A DNA stretch of 20,448 nt from Dunaliella salina (Eukaryota > Chlorophyta > Chlorophyceae > Chlamydomonadales > Dunaliellaceae). Of this stretch, positions 1 to 8,182 are shown piece by piece. Both the position numbers and the translations under genes were made by a program. The notes under the pieces were generated by a model that saw nothing but the letters and a program-made list of their open reading frames with translations, did not search any database and had not been told where the DNA came from. How positions within the stretch are numbered: the first letter of the stretch is position 1; the number at the start of each line of letters is the position of its first letter. The stretch covers positions 201,867 to 222,314 of the forward strand of contig MU069753.1 of the NCBI GenBank assembly GCA_002284615.2, read 5' to 3'.

Positions 1-124
1 GTGTGTGTTAGCACTTGACGCTGCTGGACACTCTATCGCTGCAGTAGGGGTAAGTACAGACTATTGGAGATAAATAAGAGAGAAATGGTTGATTGCAAAA
101 CCATCTGTCACAACCTCACGCCGC

Positions 125-350
125 CCTTGCAGTGAGGATGAGGCCTTGAAGGAGGGCTTCCGCCCCGCAGCTCGTTGAATGCCGTGTGTTCGCGCTCCCG
201 ACCGAGCTTCCGTGTGAGCAGCGGTGCTTCCGTTCCGCTGCTCGGTGGATGCCGTGTGTTCGACGCTGAAGGGCAAGGAAAAGCCTTGAAGGAGGGCTTC
301 CGCCCCGCTGTTCGCTGAATGCCGCCTGGCGCTGCTCACTGAATGCCGCA
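125..350. repeat. Degenerate minisatellite, 70-bp period
   Basis: The motif GAATGCCG or GGATGCCG recurs at 177, 247 and 317, exactly 70 bp apart, with an extra short unit at 341. The flanking GGAGGGCTTCCGCCCCGC is nearly identical in the first and third units (about 150 and 290), while the middle unit is diverged. Open frames here are periodic only because of the repeat, and no protein family is recognisable. Confidence 0.7.
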
Positions 351-850
351 TAGCACAGGGGGCCTTCGGGAACGAACCAATCCTCTTGGAGATGATGGCA
401 CGAAATGCTGTGCACTTCCTCGGGCTTTTTTTTTAAGGTCAGGGTTTGCGGGCTGTTGTGAAGTGGCTAGTTGTGTACAATAGGAATTCCAGCAATATAG
501 GTTCGCAGCTCCCCAATACAGGTATGAGCACCAGTGGGCTCCTACTGTGGATTGAGGGGCCATGCCGGAAGAGGTGAGATCCTCAGCTTGGGCCACAGGG
601 GTTCCCAATGAAAGGAGGTATCCTTCCTCAATTTTGTAGAGTGTTGCACGTATGACCAGGACTATCAACTATGACCAAATTATTTGTTAGATCACGCATC
701 TGGTGTTGTATCCTGCAAATGGATAGCACCATTCCATAATATGACCAGACACTACGTTTTGTCACTAGGCAGGTTCACTTGATAATATTGTTGGTCTTGA
801 TGATATTTCATCATCTTGACGATCTTGGTGGACGAAACAGCTTTTATTGT
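351..850. other. No gene recognised
   Basis: A minus-strand open frame of 110 codons covers 336-668, but it has no recognisable motif and its end runs into the minisatellite. The sequence is mixed, with T runs near 426 and 910. I see no RNA gene or clear element boundary. Confidence 0.4.
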
Positions 851-950
851 TTTGTCCTGAGGAAAAACTTTTTGCGCCCCCCTCACTGGACGGGTTTCCG
901 AATGGCTTTGTTTTTTTGTTTCCCTCGAGGGTTGGGATTTTTACTTCAGA

Positions 951-1100
951 TTTAGCGGACCCATGAGGGAAACAAAAGGAAATTTTTTTGACCGCCCCCT
1001 TCACGGGCTGGCCTGTAAGGGTGGCTGTCGCCTGAAGAAACGACCCCGCCCGACCCAGCCCATGAGGGAGCACCTAAGGTTCCCTCACGGGTCCGCTAAA
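951..1100. mobile_element. MITE-like element with 21-bp inverted ends
   Basis: The 21 bases at 951-971 are the reverse complement of 1080-1100 with a single mismatch (TTTAGCGGACCCATGAGGG at the left). A second, weaker inverted match lies inside (CACGGGCTGG near 1003 against CCAGCCCATG near 1055). The size (150 bp), lack of coding capacity and inverted ends fit a miniature inverted-repeat element or a large hairpin. No clear target duplication is visible at the ends. Confidence 0.5.
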
Positions 1101-1179
1101 GGCGGCTTTTTCCTCTTTGCTTCAATGACATGTTACATAAGGTTTACATTTTCATACATATGACAAAATTCTGAGGAGC

Positions 1180-1346
1180 TCAGCCACTCTCTTTGGCCTC
1201 AGAACACGCCCTAAAATGGCCTCCCAAACTGGACTTCTTAAAGCTTGGGTTCCTCTCATTCCAGAGGTGCCCCTGGGGGACCCCTGGGGCTTGATTTTCT
1301 TCAAGGGAAATGGCTGGAATTCCGTACCTCACCAACATGGGTAGAA
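1180..1346 (+). repeat. Dispersed repeat D, copy 1
   Basis: About 120 bases from AAAGCTTGGGTTCCTCTC to CACCAACATGGGTAGAAA recur almost unchanged at 2086-2222. The flanking CTTTGGCCTCAG and CCTAAAATGGCC recur at 9096-9130. It is an interspersed element of unknown class and carries no convincing reading frame. Confidence 0.65.
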
Positions 1347-1394
1347 AAAAAAAACTATGATACAAGGTTTACAAGGTCTACAAGGATAAGGCCT

Positions 1395-1765
1395 TCAGTC
1401 AAGAATTGCGACTGCTAGCCTGCTCACAAAAGGCGATTAATTCATGAAGGAAAAATGGCAGTTTATTGTTGTTCTGATTTGAAAAAGCGGACACATCATG
1501 AGATCCTGCCTGTGAGAACAAGGGAGCATATTTCCTAGGGAGAGAGACCACCTGGGGATGTGTGCAATGAAAGAGGGACGTGTCGTTCATCCTGGACATT
1601 ATCATCAGCCTCACGAAGGTCACAGTTTGGGGAGGACCTGTGATTCCAAGTTGCTGTCTCATAGTGAAGGGTGTGGACACGAAGTCTAAATCGAGCCATG
1701 TTTCGAATACATCATGGGGGAGGTCAACACTACGATACACAGGTTTATATTGTAGGCATCATGAT
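1395..1765 (-). pseudogene. LINE C-terminal protein fragment
   Basis: On the minus strand two frames together give a diagnostic series: LPHDVF, then RNMARFRLRVHTLHYETATW, then ADDNVQDERHV, LFHCTHPQVVSL and NNKLPFFLHELIAF. This is the C-terminal region (zinc-knuckle-like Cys/His motif plus conserved tail) of a green-algal-type non-LTR element, the same family as 4285-4965. At least two frameshifts separate the blocks (near 1600 and 1710), so it is dead. The family link comes from motif recognition and similarity to the other copies in this window. Confidence 0.6.
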
Positions 1766-1796
1766 TTAGATTTACATTTACATTTACATACATTTG

Positions 1797-2030
1797 GGGA
1801 CCTTCAGCCAGATTGTTCGACTGATCGGCCTGTGACTGGTCCTCGCCAGCCAACATAATATCCATAAGCTCAGAAATAAATAAATAAAGCTTGTTGTTGT
1901 GTTGCAAGAGGAAATCCTGCACACCCTGGACACTAACTTGCTGTAAATAAGGTTGTTCCGTTAAAAAACACCTGAGAAGCAGTTGAACAGGTCAGCATAC
2001 TTTCTCCTCAAATCACAAACAGCTAGGCAT
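1797..2030 (-). pseudogene. LINE C-terminal tail, second copy
   Basis: The minus-strand frame reads QDFLLQHNNKLYLFISELMD, then SQADQSNNLAEGP, which I recognise as the extreme C-terminus of the same LINE family. The copy begins at the CDL segment (CTCCTCAAATCACAAACAG at about 2005) and is interrupted by stops. It is nearly identical in DNA to 3418-3645. A (AAAT)n run lies within the coding part near 1874-1890. Confidence 0.6.
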
Positions 2031-2085
2031 CATGATGCTGGGTATTGAAGACATCATGATGTTGGGTGTAAAAAAGATGGGTATA

Positions 2086-2222
2086 AAAAATGGCTTCCCC
2101 CAAGTGAACTTCTTTAAGCTTGGGTTCCTCTCATTCCAGAGGTGCCAGTTGGGGGACCCCTGGGGCTTGATTTTCTTCAAGGGAAATGGCTGGAATTCCG
2201 TATCTCACCAACATGGGTAGAA
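2086..2222 (+). repeat. Dispersed repeat D, copy 2
   Basis: Near-identical to 1218-1346: AAGCTTGGGTTCCTCTCATT, then the GGGGGACCCCTGGGG block and ATGGCTGGAATTCCGT. It is just upstream on the + strand of repeat E. Same orientation as copy 1. Confidence 0.65.
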
Positions 2223-2265
2223 AGGAACACTGTAATATATTATTATTTATATACACAGGTTTATG

Positions 2266-2530
2266 GTAAGGTAAGGTAAGGTTACATTGCTATATCTGCC
2301 TACGAGGGCAGCTGAGCGGAAACACAGACCTGGAACTATACAAGTCTTCAAAAAAATGCGTATATAAATGTAAACTGTTGAGGAACATGCGCTCAAAGTA
2401 CCACATAAAGCAGAGGTTCTCCAAGTAAGCACAAGTAAGCACTGAGAAAATGGCACATGAAGTCTTCACCTGAATGCTCATATGTTTGACTCGAAACTCC
2501 AGATATTCAGAGACCAAGTGCAAGGAGAGA
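2266..2530 (-). repeat. Dispersed repeat E, copy 1, with TTACC tail
   Basis: About 80 bases (2266-2349) match 3735-3815 and 3997-4075. Read on the minus strand, the three copies end in TTTCCGCTCAGCTG-like sequence, then ATGTAACCTTACC, and copy 1 carries three to four TTACC units at its end. TGTAA is the usual chlorophyte polyadenylation signal, so this may be the 3' end of a retroelement. Sequence up to about 2530 is probably its upstream part, but shows no certain protein. Confidence 0.55.
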
Positions 2531-2940
2531 AGTGGTCAGATGCAGATTTGCATGATGTTTGGCAAACAGTTCCTCAAGACTCCAAAACTTTATTGCAATG
2601 TTTTATGATCTGAAAGGAACTGCAGCAACAGCCTGAGAGCACATGCTCATGGGAAGCTCCACGTTTACTTGAATTTTAAGCAATGCCTGGCATTCATGTT
2701 TGCTCCTCTCAACCACACAGGTTTAAATTGAAGGCATCAGGATGTTGGGTAGCACACCGCATATGATGAGTTTCTGTACAGTAATGCGGCACTGAAAGTG
2801 GATAATTGCAAGTCGAAGCAAGTACCAAGCGCCAGCACCACATGGAATGAATCCATGATTTCGAGGAGCAGGGTGGTTCCACAGCGTCTCAAGAGAGCAC
2901 GCAGGATAAAGAGGCAGTGCTGTCAGGAGGTTGCTCGTGA
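2531..2940. other. No gene recognised
   Basis: A 66-codon plus-strand frame (2798-2998) runs into the following SINE-like copy and has no recognisable motif. The short phrase GGCATCAGGATGTTGGGT near 2728 echoes GCATCATGATGTTGGGT at 2051, so part of this stretch is also repeat-derived. Confidence 0.35.
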
Positions 2941-2945
2941 AATGC

Positions 2946-3215
2946 TTAAAGAAAAAGAAAAACTACACATGCAGAGAAACTTTCCCTACATCAATTAAGG
3001 GAAAGGAGACATATTGGCCCGAAAAAGAGCCGTGAGCTCCCTCCACCACAAGGTTTGAAAAAAAGAAAGCGAATGTGGATCTGGAGGGTTACTAGAAGCA
3101 CCTGGCTCTAGAACCTGGCTGTGGGAAATGTTCTCTGTTTTCAATAGCGCAGCGTGTGGATCTAAGTTGTGGGCATATTGAACAGAATGGGCATAAAGTC
3201 TCTAATTAAGCCTTC
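2946..3215 (+). mobile_element. SINE-like element, type A
   Basis: Begins with AAAGAAAAAGAAAAACTACA, then CCCTACATCAATTAAGG, AGGAGACATATTGGC, a CCTCCACCAC block, GTGGATCTGGAGGGTTACTA, and ends near GAACAGAATGGGCATAAAG. The whole series recurs at 9753-10025, and its first half at 8677-8905, 18508-18620 and 19686-19791. TTGGCTCAAAGAG (A-box-like) and the GGTTCGA-like site (degenerate here: GGCTCTAGAACC) hint at a tRNA-derived RNA polymerase III promoter. The class is inferred. Confidence 0.6.
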
Positions 3216-3417
3216 TTTTCCACCTCTCCTTGAGGTTCAGCTCCGCTTCTGTTATCCCTGGCCAGGGGTGCGCCCTGTCCCTGTTGTAACGCTAACCTGG
3301 TGAAGCTGGTCCACACCTGCTGTGTCTGCCCCGAGAACTCTGTGTGCTGCAGCCAAGCCAGCACTCTACTGCTCAGACCAAGAATTGCTAAGATTTACAG
3401 ATTTAAATGGGGGGGGC

Positions 3418-3730
3418 CTTCAGCCAGATTGTTCGACTGATCGGCCTGTGACTGGTCCTCGCCAGCCAACATAATATCCATAAACTCAGAAATAAATAAA
3501 TAAATAAAGCTTGTTGTCGTGTTGCAAGAGGACTTCATGCACAGCCTGGACCCTAACTTGCTGTAAATAAGGTTATCCCATTGGAAAAAACACCAGAGAA
3601 GCAGTTGAACAGGTAAGCATACTTTCTCCTCAAATCACAAACAGCTGCGTTTCTGCACGTCAAAAGGGCATGGACTTCATCCTGAATCTCATCACAAGAG
3701 CAGCAATCACACAAGAATAACTAAGCAGCA
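3418..3730 (-). pseudogene. LINE C-terminal tail, third copy
   Basis: On the minus strand the DNA gives a Cys-rich segment, CRNAAVCDLRRKYAYLFNC, then, after frameshifts, the conserved C-terminus. From 3418 to 3645 the DNA is almost identical to 1797-2028. From about 3648 to 3715 it matches 4290-4355, the Cys/His segment of the longer copy. An added ATAA unit makes the AAAT run longer than in the other tail. It is not functional. Confidence 0.6.
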
Positions 3731-3734
3731 GGAG

Positions 3735-3815
3735 GAAGGTAAGGCAAGGTTACATCGCTATATCCGCCTGCGAGGGCAGCTGAGTGGAAACACAGACCTG
3801 AAACTAGACAACTCT
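3735..3815 (-). repeat. Dispersed repeat E, copy 2
   Basis: GGTAAGGCAAGGTTACATCG, then TATCCGCCTGCGAGGGCAGC and GGAAACACAGACCTG. It matches copies 1 and 3 over about 75 bases and carries TGTAA on the minus strand. It sits directly beside the third LINE tail. Confidence 0.55.
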
Positions 3816-3996
3816 AAAAAAGAAAGCAGTATGAAGAGCAAGCAGGGCCAGTCCACTCGCAAACCAAGCCAGCAGCTCAAGTGAACCTATCCTTTTTTGG
3901 TGGCTTTTGCCGACTCTGGACGTCAATTCCATTCATGGCGCCATGCATTGCCTGCCTCCAGAACAGTAGATGTGAAATGATAGTGATTGAGCATGA

Positions 3997-4075
3997 CAAG
4001 GTAAGGTTACATTGCTGTATCCGTCTACAAGTGCAGCCGAGCGGAAATATAGAGATCTGTAACCAGACCACTTCG
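3997..4075 (-). repeat. Dispersed repeat E, copy 3
   Basis: AAGGTAAGGTTACATTGCTG, then TATCCGTCTACAAGTGCAGC and GAGCGGAAATATAGA. It is more diverged than copies 1 and 2, but keeps the TGTAACCTTACC end on the minus strand. Confidence 0.5.
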
Positions 4076-4194
4076 AGCAAAATGAAAGCAGCGCTCAAAG
4101 CTCAGGCACAGCATCTCGAGCATGCAGATTCAAATTTGGCCAATGATAAGACGTCAGCTTCTACTTTTTACTTCGACTGCCTGTGTACTCGCAA

Positions 4195-4260
4195 ATCCAG
4201 GGGGCAATATCTCACCAACCAGGGGGGCCTTTCACTCCATTTTTTTCAGATGGTTACAGA
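4195..4260 (+). repeat. Dispersed repeat D, partial copy
   Basis: CTCACCAACCAGGGGGGCC and TTTCACTCCATTTTTTTC match the end of repeat D as seen at 9300-9345 (ACTAACCACTGGGTC, TTTCACTCCATTTTTTTT). It adjoins the truncated 3' end of the long LINE fragment at about 4285. Confidence 0.45.
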
Positions 4261-4284
4261 TTACAGATTTATATGGGCTGACAC

Positions 4285-4965
4285 CCGCGTTTCTGCACAC
4301 CAAAAGGGCATGAGCTTCGTCTTGAATCTCATCACAAGGACAGCAATCACATAAAAGAGAGTTCCAAGTATCCCAAGCCGCTGCCTGCACCTTCAGGGTG
4401 TGTGCCCTAGGTCGGAAACCTCTAACATTCCTCATGACATGTTGAGGCAAATCCAAATGCAAGTGCCTTGGTAAACGGGCAGGGGCATGCACATTGTGGT
4501 CAAAAGGCACTGCAAAAAAAAGATTAGTAAGTTGCCAGTTTACTGTAAGTGTCCCACGGGTTCACTCAAAACCTCTCCACACTGCCCGCAACCTGTGCCT
4601 GAGGTCATCAGTAAACTCTTGGATAGAAATAGGAGTGTCCTGCCGCACAGCTTGCACTAAGGAATCGTAGCGCCTCAGGTCTTGGAATCCTTTTAAAAAT
4701 TGAGCCGTCAAGCAGGTAATAGACTCAAGTGAGTGAATGTTCAAATCTGCTGTCAGCGCTCTTCTCAACGTCTGTCAGACCTCAGCATGCTATTAAACAT
4801 TTTGACAACAGACCTGAACCAGTAAATTGGTGCAGCTCATGACCACACTTCCTCATCACAGCCCAGTTTGTAGTGGTACGCTTAACACCCAGCGTGCTCT
4901 TAAGAAAACTCATTTGCGACGCAGGTTACTTGCAAACTCCTTGCCCACTCCAAATGATATTCTTT
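4285..4965 (-). pseudogene. LINE protein, thumb to zinc-knuckle region
   Basis: Minus-strand blocks in order: SFLKSTLGVKRTTTNWAVM and RKCGHELHQF (about 4920-4830); a frameshifted WFRSVVKMFNSMLRS; RRALTADLNIHS; FQDLRRYDSLVQAV; RHRLRAVWRGFE; then LPRHLHLDLPQHVMRNV, RAHTLKVQAAAW and a Cys-rich CPCDEIQDEAHALLVCRN. This is the region C-terminal to the reverse transcriptase catalytic core of a non-LTR element. Two open frames of 68 and 92 codons survive, separated by stops. The copy is broken at about 4285, before the AVCDL..LAEGP tail present in the neighbouring copies. Confidence 0.7.
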
Positions 4966-5223
4966 GATTACGAGGACCCAAAGTCATTGAAAATTATCCA
5001 ATTTGTTGCAGTAAGTGGTCCTGCATGGAGATTTTGTAGCTGAAACTAAGGTTCCCGCTGCAGCTAATTAGGCGTGTGCCCCGCTACCGGCATCTTTGAT
5101 ACCTCAGCCAAATACCTACTAGTAGACCTAAAGAAAGGGGAACCTAACTTTCAAAGGTGCCAGTCACGGGGCAAATATACAGTGTGCACACAAAAAACAT
5201 TGTGCAAGTCTCAGTTTGTAACA
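4966..5223. other. No gene recognised
   Basis: A plus-strand frame of 88 codons (5074-5340) crosses this stretch without a recognisable motif. GAACCTAACTTTCAAAGGTG near 5140 is a weak echo of repeat D. Nothing else can be supported. Confidence 0.3.
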
Positions 5224-5562
5224 CAGCCCGGGATATTACGGATGGCTATTGCAAATCGTATATCCGTGCTACAATCCTCCCCATGGGGGGTGGCCACCCT
5301 CCTGAGCTCGCGCCCTCGTGAGCTGAACACGCCTCAATGATCAAGTCTGCAGATTTGTACATATTCTACTCACAGCACGGCCAGTGGTTAATCAACGAGT
5401 CAATAAAGCATTGGGAAAGATGATCCCAGGGATTGAACTGGGGAGCACGAAATCGCGCTGAGGGGAAGATCCAGCTTAGGCTTCGCTTACCAATGACACT
5501 TGTGAAAAGGCAGAGCCCGGGATGTTGCAGATGGCTATTGCTAGCCATATATTTGTGCTACA
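5224..5562. repeat. Pair of about 48-bp direct repeats
   Basis: GCCCGGGATATTACGGATGG at 5226 and GCCCGGGATGTTGCAGATGG at 5515 begin two similar stretches of about 48 bases that end near TGTGCTACA or CGTGCTACA. The second copy contains the hairpin ATGGCT/AGCCAT with a 6-nt loop. The tRNA-like segment lies between them. Confidence 0.5.
5400..5510 (-). other. tRNA-like, possible SINE segment
   Basis: On the minus strand AGTTCAATCCC (about 5444-5434) matches the RNA polymerase III B box (GWTCRANNC) exactly, and ATTGGTAAGCG about 60 bases upstream resembles a D-arm/A box (TGGTAGAGCG) with one base missing. CCCAG..CTGGG can pair around the B box, but with an 8-nt loop rather than the 7 of a real tRNA. 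I see no acceptor stem, so this is at best a tRNA-derived relic. Confidence 0.35.
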
Positions 5563-5773
5563 CAGATGACCCCTTCCAATGAAGTCCTGTAGAGCATCAT
5601 GCCAAGATGCCTAAAATGAGTTCTTGCGAGCAAGTGTGTCACTGCCAACCTTCAGCACAGGGAGGTTCATCCCTTATTAGTTTAAATGCACATCTTTTGA
5701 CTTCGCAGTATTAGTACACCAATTTAATTCCGCGGCGCATGTCCAACTGAGGCAGCAATGTGGCCCCTGGCGG

Positions 5774-6317
5774 CTAAGCCGCTGCGTGCGCTCTCAGATA
5801 CCCAGGCCTAGGATGCCCAAAGTACTGAGCCACACACACTTCCCACAGGTTCCATGCAGCGTTGACGTCCCTGTGCAGTTGGTATGAAAGTTGTGTTTTC
5901 TTCACAAGTTCGCCTTCTGCCATGAACTGCTGCATGGACCTCTCCCTCTCCTTCTTTCTCTCCACCCTCCTCTTCCTCTACATCCATAGCCCCTTCAACT
6001 CCTGCTTCTTGCTCTCCTTCTTCCCCCTCTGTCTCCATTCCAGCCCATGATGTGGACCCTTGAGCAAACATATCTTCCAGCTGCTGCCTAGAATCTCCAT
6101 CCTCCTGAGATGTACCCTCCACCAGCTGCTGCTCACCACCCCCCTCAAAGGCACCCTCATGTTGCTGCTGCACATCACCCCCCTCAGCCATACCCTTCTG
6201 CTGTTGCTCCTGCTGCACACCACCCCCCTCAGCCATACCCTCCAGCTGCTGCTGCCGCTCCAAGTGCTGCTTCTTACACTCCGGGCACTCCTGCAGCCGC
6301 CGAGAAGGACGTGGCAT
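5774..6317 (-). CDS. Possible TnpB/Fanzor-like C-terminal reading frame
   Basis: The frame starts at ATG 6317-6315 (context AAAATGCC). Its first residues, MPRPSRRLQECPECKK, include a CxxC pair (residues 11-14). Residues about 20-60 are three imperfect repeats of roughly 15 residues (GMAEGGGVQQ type), followed by a Glu/Gly-rich stretch. That frame ends at 5808. A one-base shift in the GA-rich tract (about 5940-5990) leads into a second frame that reads QLHRDVNAAWNLWEVC, then GHPRPGYL, and stops at 5774. RDVNAA-x-N is the RuvC-III block of TnpB/Fanzor nucleases, which normally follows a CxxC zinc knuckle, and RP-x-(Y/F)L endings occur after it. I found no RuvC-I or RuvC-II upstream on this strand, so this may be a 3' relic, a split gene, or chance. 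The frameshift could be real decay, a sequencing error or an unseen intron. Confidence 0.4.
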
Positions 6318-6354
6318 TTTAAGGGAGGAGGGTTTCAGGTGGGAGGGACCCCAA

Positions 6355-6381
6355 GGTTAGGGTTTAGGTTTAGGGTTTAGG
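6355..6381. repeat. Interstitial telomere-type repeat (TTTAGGG)n
   Basis: GGTTAGGGTTTAGG, TTTAGGGTTTAGG: four units of the plant-type telomere repeat, one shortened. Read on the minus strand these are AAACCCTA telo-boxes, ending 38 bp upstream of the ATG at 6317. In plants telo-boxes are 5' regulatory elements. The run could equally be an interstitial telomere scar. Confidence 0.75.
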
Positions 6382-7770
6382 CGAGGGGGTCCCCAACTAC
6401 CCTCCAACCACCCCTCAAAGGCCCATAAACACACCACTCAGCTAGAAGGCAAGGGACCTGGGTGGCCCCCGAGTACACAGCAGCTCTCTTTGCAGCTCTC
6501 TCAAAGTTCTCTTGAAGGTCTCCCAGGGCCTGCCTGCAGCAATGGACCTTTGAACTCTACCGCGCACTCCGTACACCAGAGTTTTGCATTTGCAAATTTG
6601 AGGCCGTTTCAAGCATGCTTTAAAATGTGAAAATCACAAATGACCCAACCATGGAAGAACAAAAAGAAGGGGGGCAAGAAGAAAGTAGGCGAGCGCTCAT
6701 ATTTGCACCTATTTCTCAATCCTAGCAGCATGGGCACGCTGCTGAGCTTCAGGTTTTACAAGTGGTTAGCCTTGATTGACAACACAGGAGTCCCACCATC
6801 ATAACCATGCGTTTTATTGGGAATTGGTGAGACCATTGTCTGCAGCACCAACGAAGGGGGTGGGGCTTTAAATCACACAACACCAGTGCCAAACCCCCTG
6901 CCTGCACATTTGCCAGCATTTCTGCCTACACCTGGGATAGCAGCGCCTGCACCTGGAGTAGCAATGCATTGACCGTTCTCTCTGCCACAACATCCATTTC
7001 CAGTCTTGCATGTGTTGGGCAGAAAAGATGACAAAAAGAGAAAAAAATAAAAGACCATTCTCATCGAACAAGGATTCCGTGTCTGCCATAGAAATGAATA
7101 CCAGGAGGGCTTTGTAGCACAGTAAAAGCGCAACACCAAGCATTATTGCCAAGACTGGCATGCAACTACAAACAGGGTGGTTTTTGAAAGTCGTTGTGAT
7201 ACCCCATTTTTGGGAGGGGCTAGCCTAGAAGACACCACGAGTGTGTACAGGGTCACAGAGTAGAAGCAAAAGTAGATGGAGGCGAGCGCGCGTTGCAGCC
7301 CAATCGTAGGTTGCAAGCGTGTGAAAATAGGCAAGGTGTTCAGAAAACCAGAGAATACTGTACAGCTCCACGGAGCACTTTGCACCCCCTTTTTCCAGCA
7401 ATTGAATTTCTCCATTGCGCATCAGTACACACCCTCCTCAAAGTTTTTTTGGGGATCACAAATGTTGTTATACACACCTTTTCCACCCTGTTTTATGCAC
7501 CTTTTCCCCCTTCACAGAATAATTTCCCGAATTCCGAACCTTCATCCCCCCCCTCCCCTTAAAAACCACATTCCGCCTAATGCACCCCTTTTTTCAACAA
7601 AGTATTAGTAAATAGTTCGTGCTGCTGCAGGGAAGGATCGGTCGGGTAGATGGCGATGGATAGAACTGAACTTATATCTTCAGAATGTGTGCGTGAATAG
7701 GAACCCTTCACCAGCCTGACAGGTACTGACAACCTGCAACAACAACCATGCATGGTCATTCTGATGTTAA
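6382..7770. other. No gene recognised
   Basis: A minus-strand open stretch at about 6435-6637 reads RPWETFKRTLRELQREL, which looks helical and Arg/Glu-rich, but has no start codon or family match. Minus-strand frames at 6868-7161 and 7143-7415 have no recognisable domain. The stretch 7440-7600 is strongly C/T-rich. No RNA gene is visible. Confidence 0.35.
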
Positions 7771-7772
7771 TC

Positions 7773-7949
7773 TTGGTACTGAATTAGTCACAAAGTGATT
7801 CTGCGCCTTATCACCTGGAATCGCGATGGTCTAGTATGAATGGGTCTGGACTCTTTTGAGCTCTGATTGCATATTCTTGGTATTAAGTCATTCACAAAGT
7901 GATCCAGCACCTGAAAAGCTGAAAGGGCGATGGTCCGATTGGAATGGGT
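7773..7949 (+). repeat. Pair of about 75-bp direct repeats, 102 bp apart
   Basis: CTTGGTACTGAATTAGTCAC at 7773 and CTTGGTATTAAGTCATTCAC at 7875 begin two diverged copies. Both continue AAAGTGAT.C..C, (G)CGATGGTC and end GAATGGGT. They immediately precede the 89-bp tandem array. Confidence 0.6.
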
Positions 7950-7955
7950 TAGTAT

Positions 7956-8182
7956 GTGCTGTGCTTCCAGTGCTGTACTGCTAAGGAATAGTGTGGTTCT
8001 TTCAGTGCTGCACTGCTATCGGAACAACACTTTGCCATTGAACTGTGCAGCGCTTCCAGCGCTGTACTGCGAAGGAATAGTGTGGTGTTTTCAGTGCTGC
8101 ACTGCTACTGGTTTCTTTGCTATGGACCAACATTTATTAAGGAATTGTATGGTGTCCCGAGTACTGAGCTGCTATTGGTGCC
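7956..8182 (+). repeat. Tandem array, 89-bp unit, about 2.5 copies
   Basis: AAGGAATAGTGTGG occurs at 7983 and 8072, and a diverged AAGGAATTGTATGG at 8139. CAGTGCTGCACTGCTA follows each of the first two. The 101- and 79-codon open frames across this stretch are by-products of the repeat and show no family features. Confidence 0.65.

Noticed and set aside
3881..4354. 157-codon plus-strand frame
   Set aside because: It crosses repeats E and D and the antisense of the LINE Cys/His segment, so it is a chance open frame.
5862..6380. Plus-strand Leu/Pro-rich frames of 62-106 codons
   Set aside because: Antisense shadows of the Gln/Glu-rich minus-strand frame; no signal peptide or transmembrane pattern beyond what the repeat produces.
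6651..6728. Small plus-strand frame starting MEEQKEGGQEE in a good start context
   Set aside because: Only 25 codons, with no support from homology or signals.
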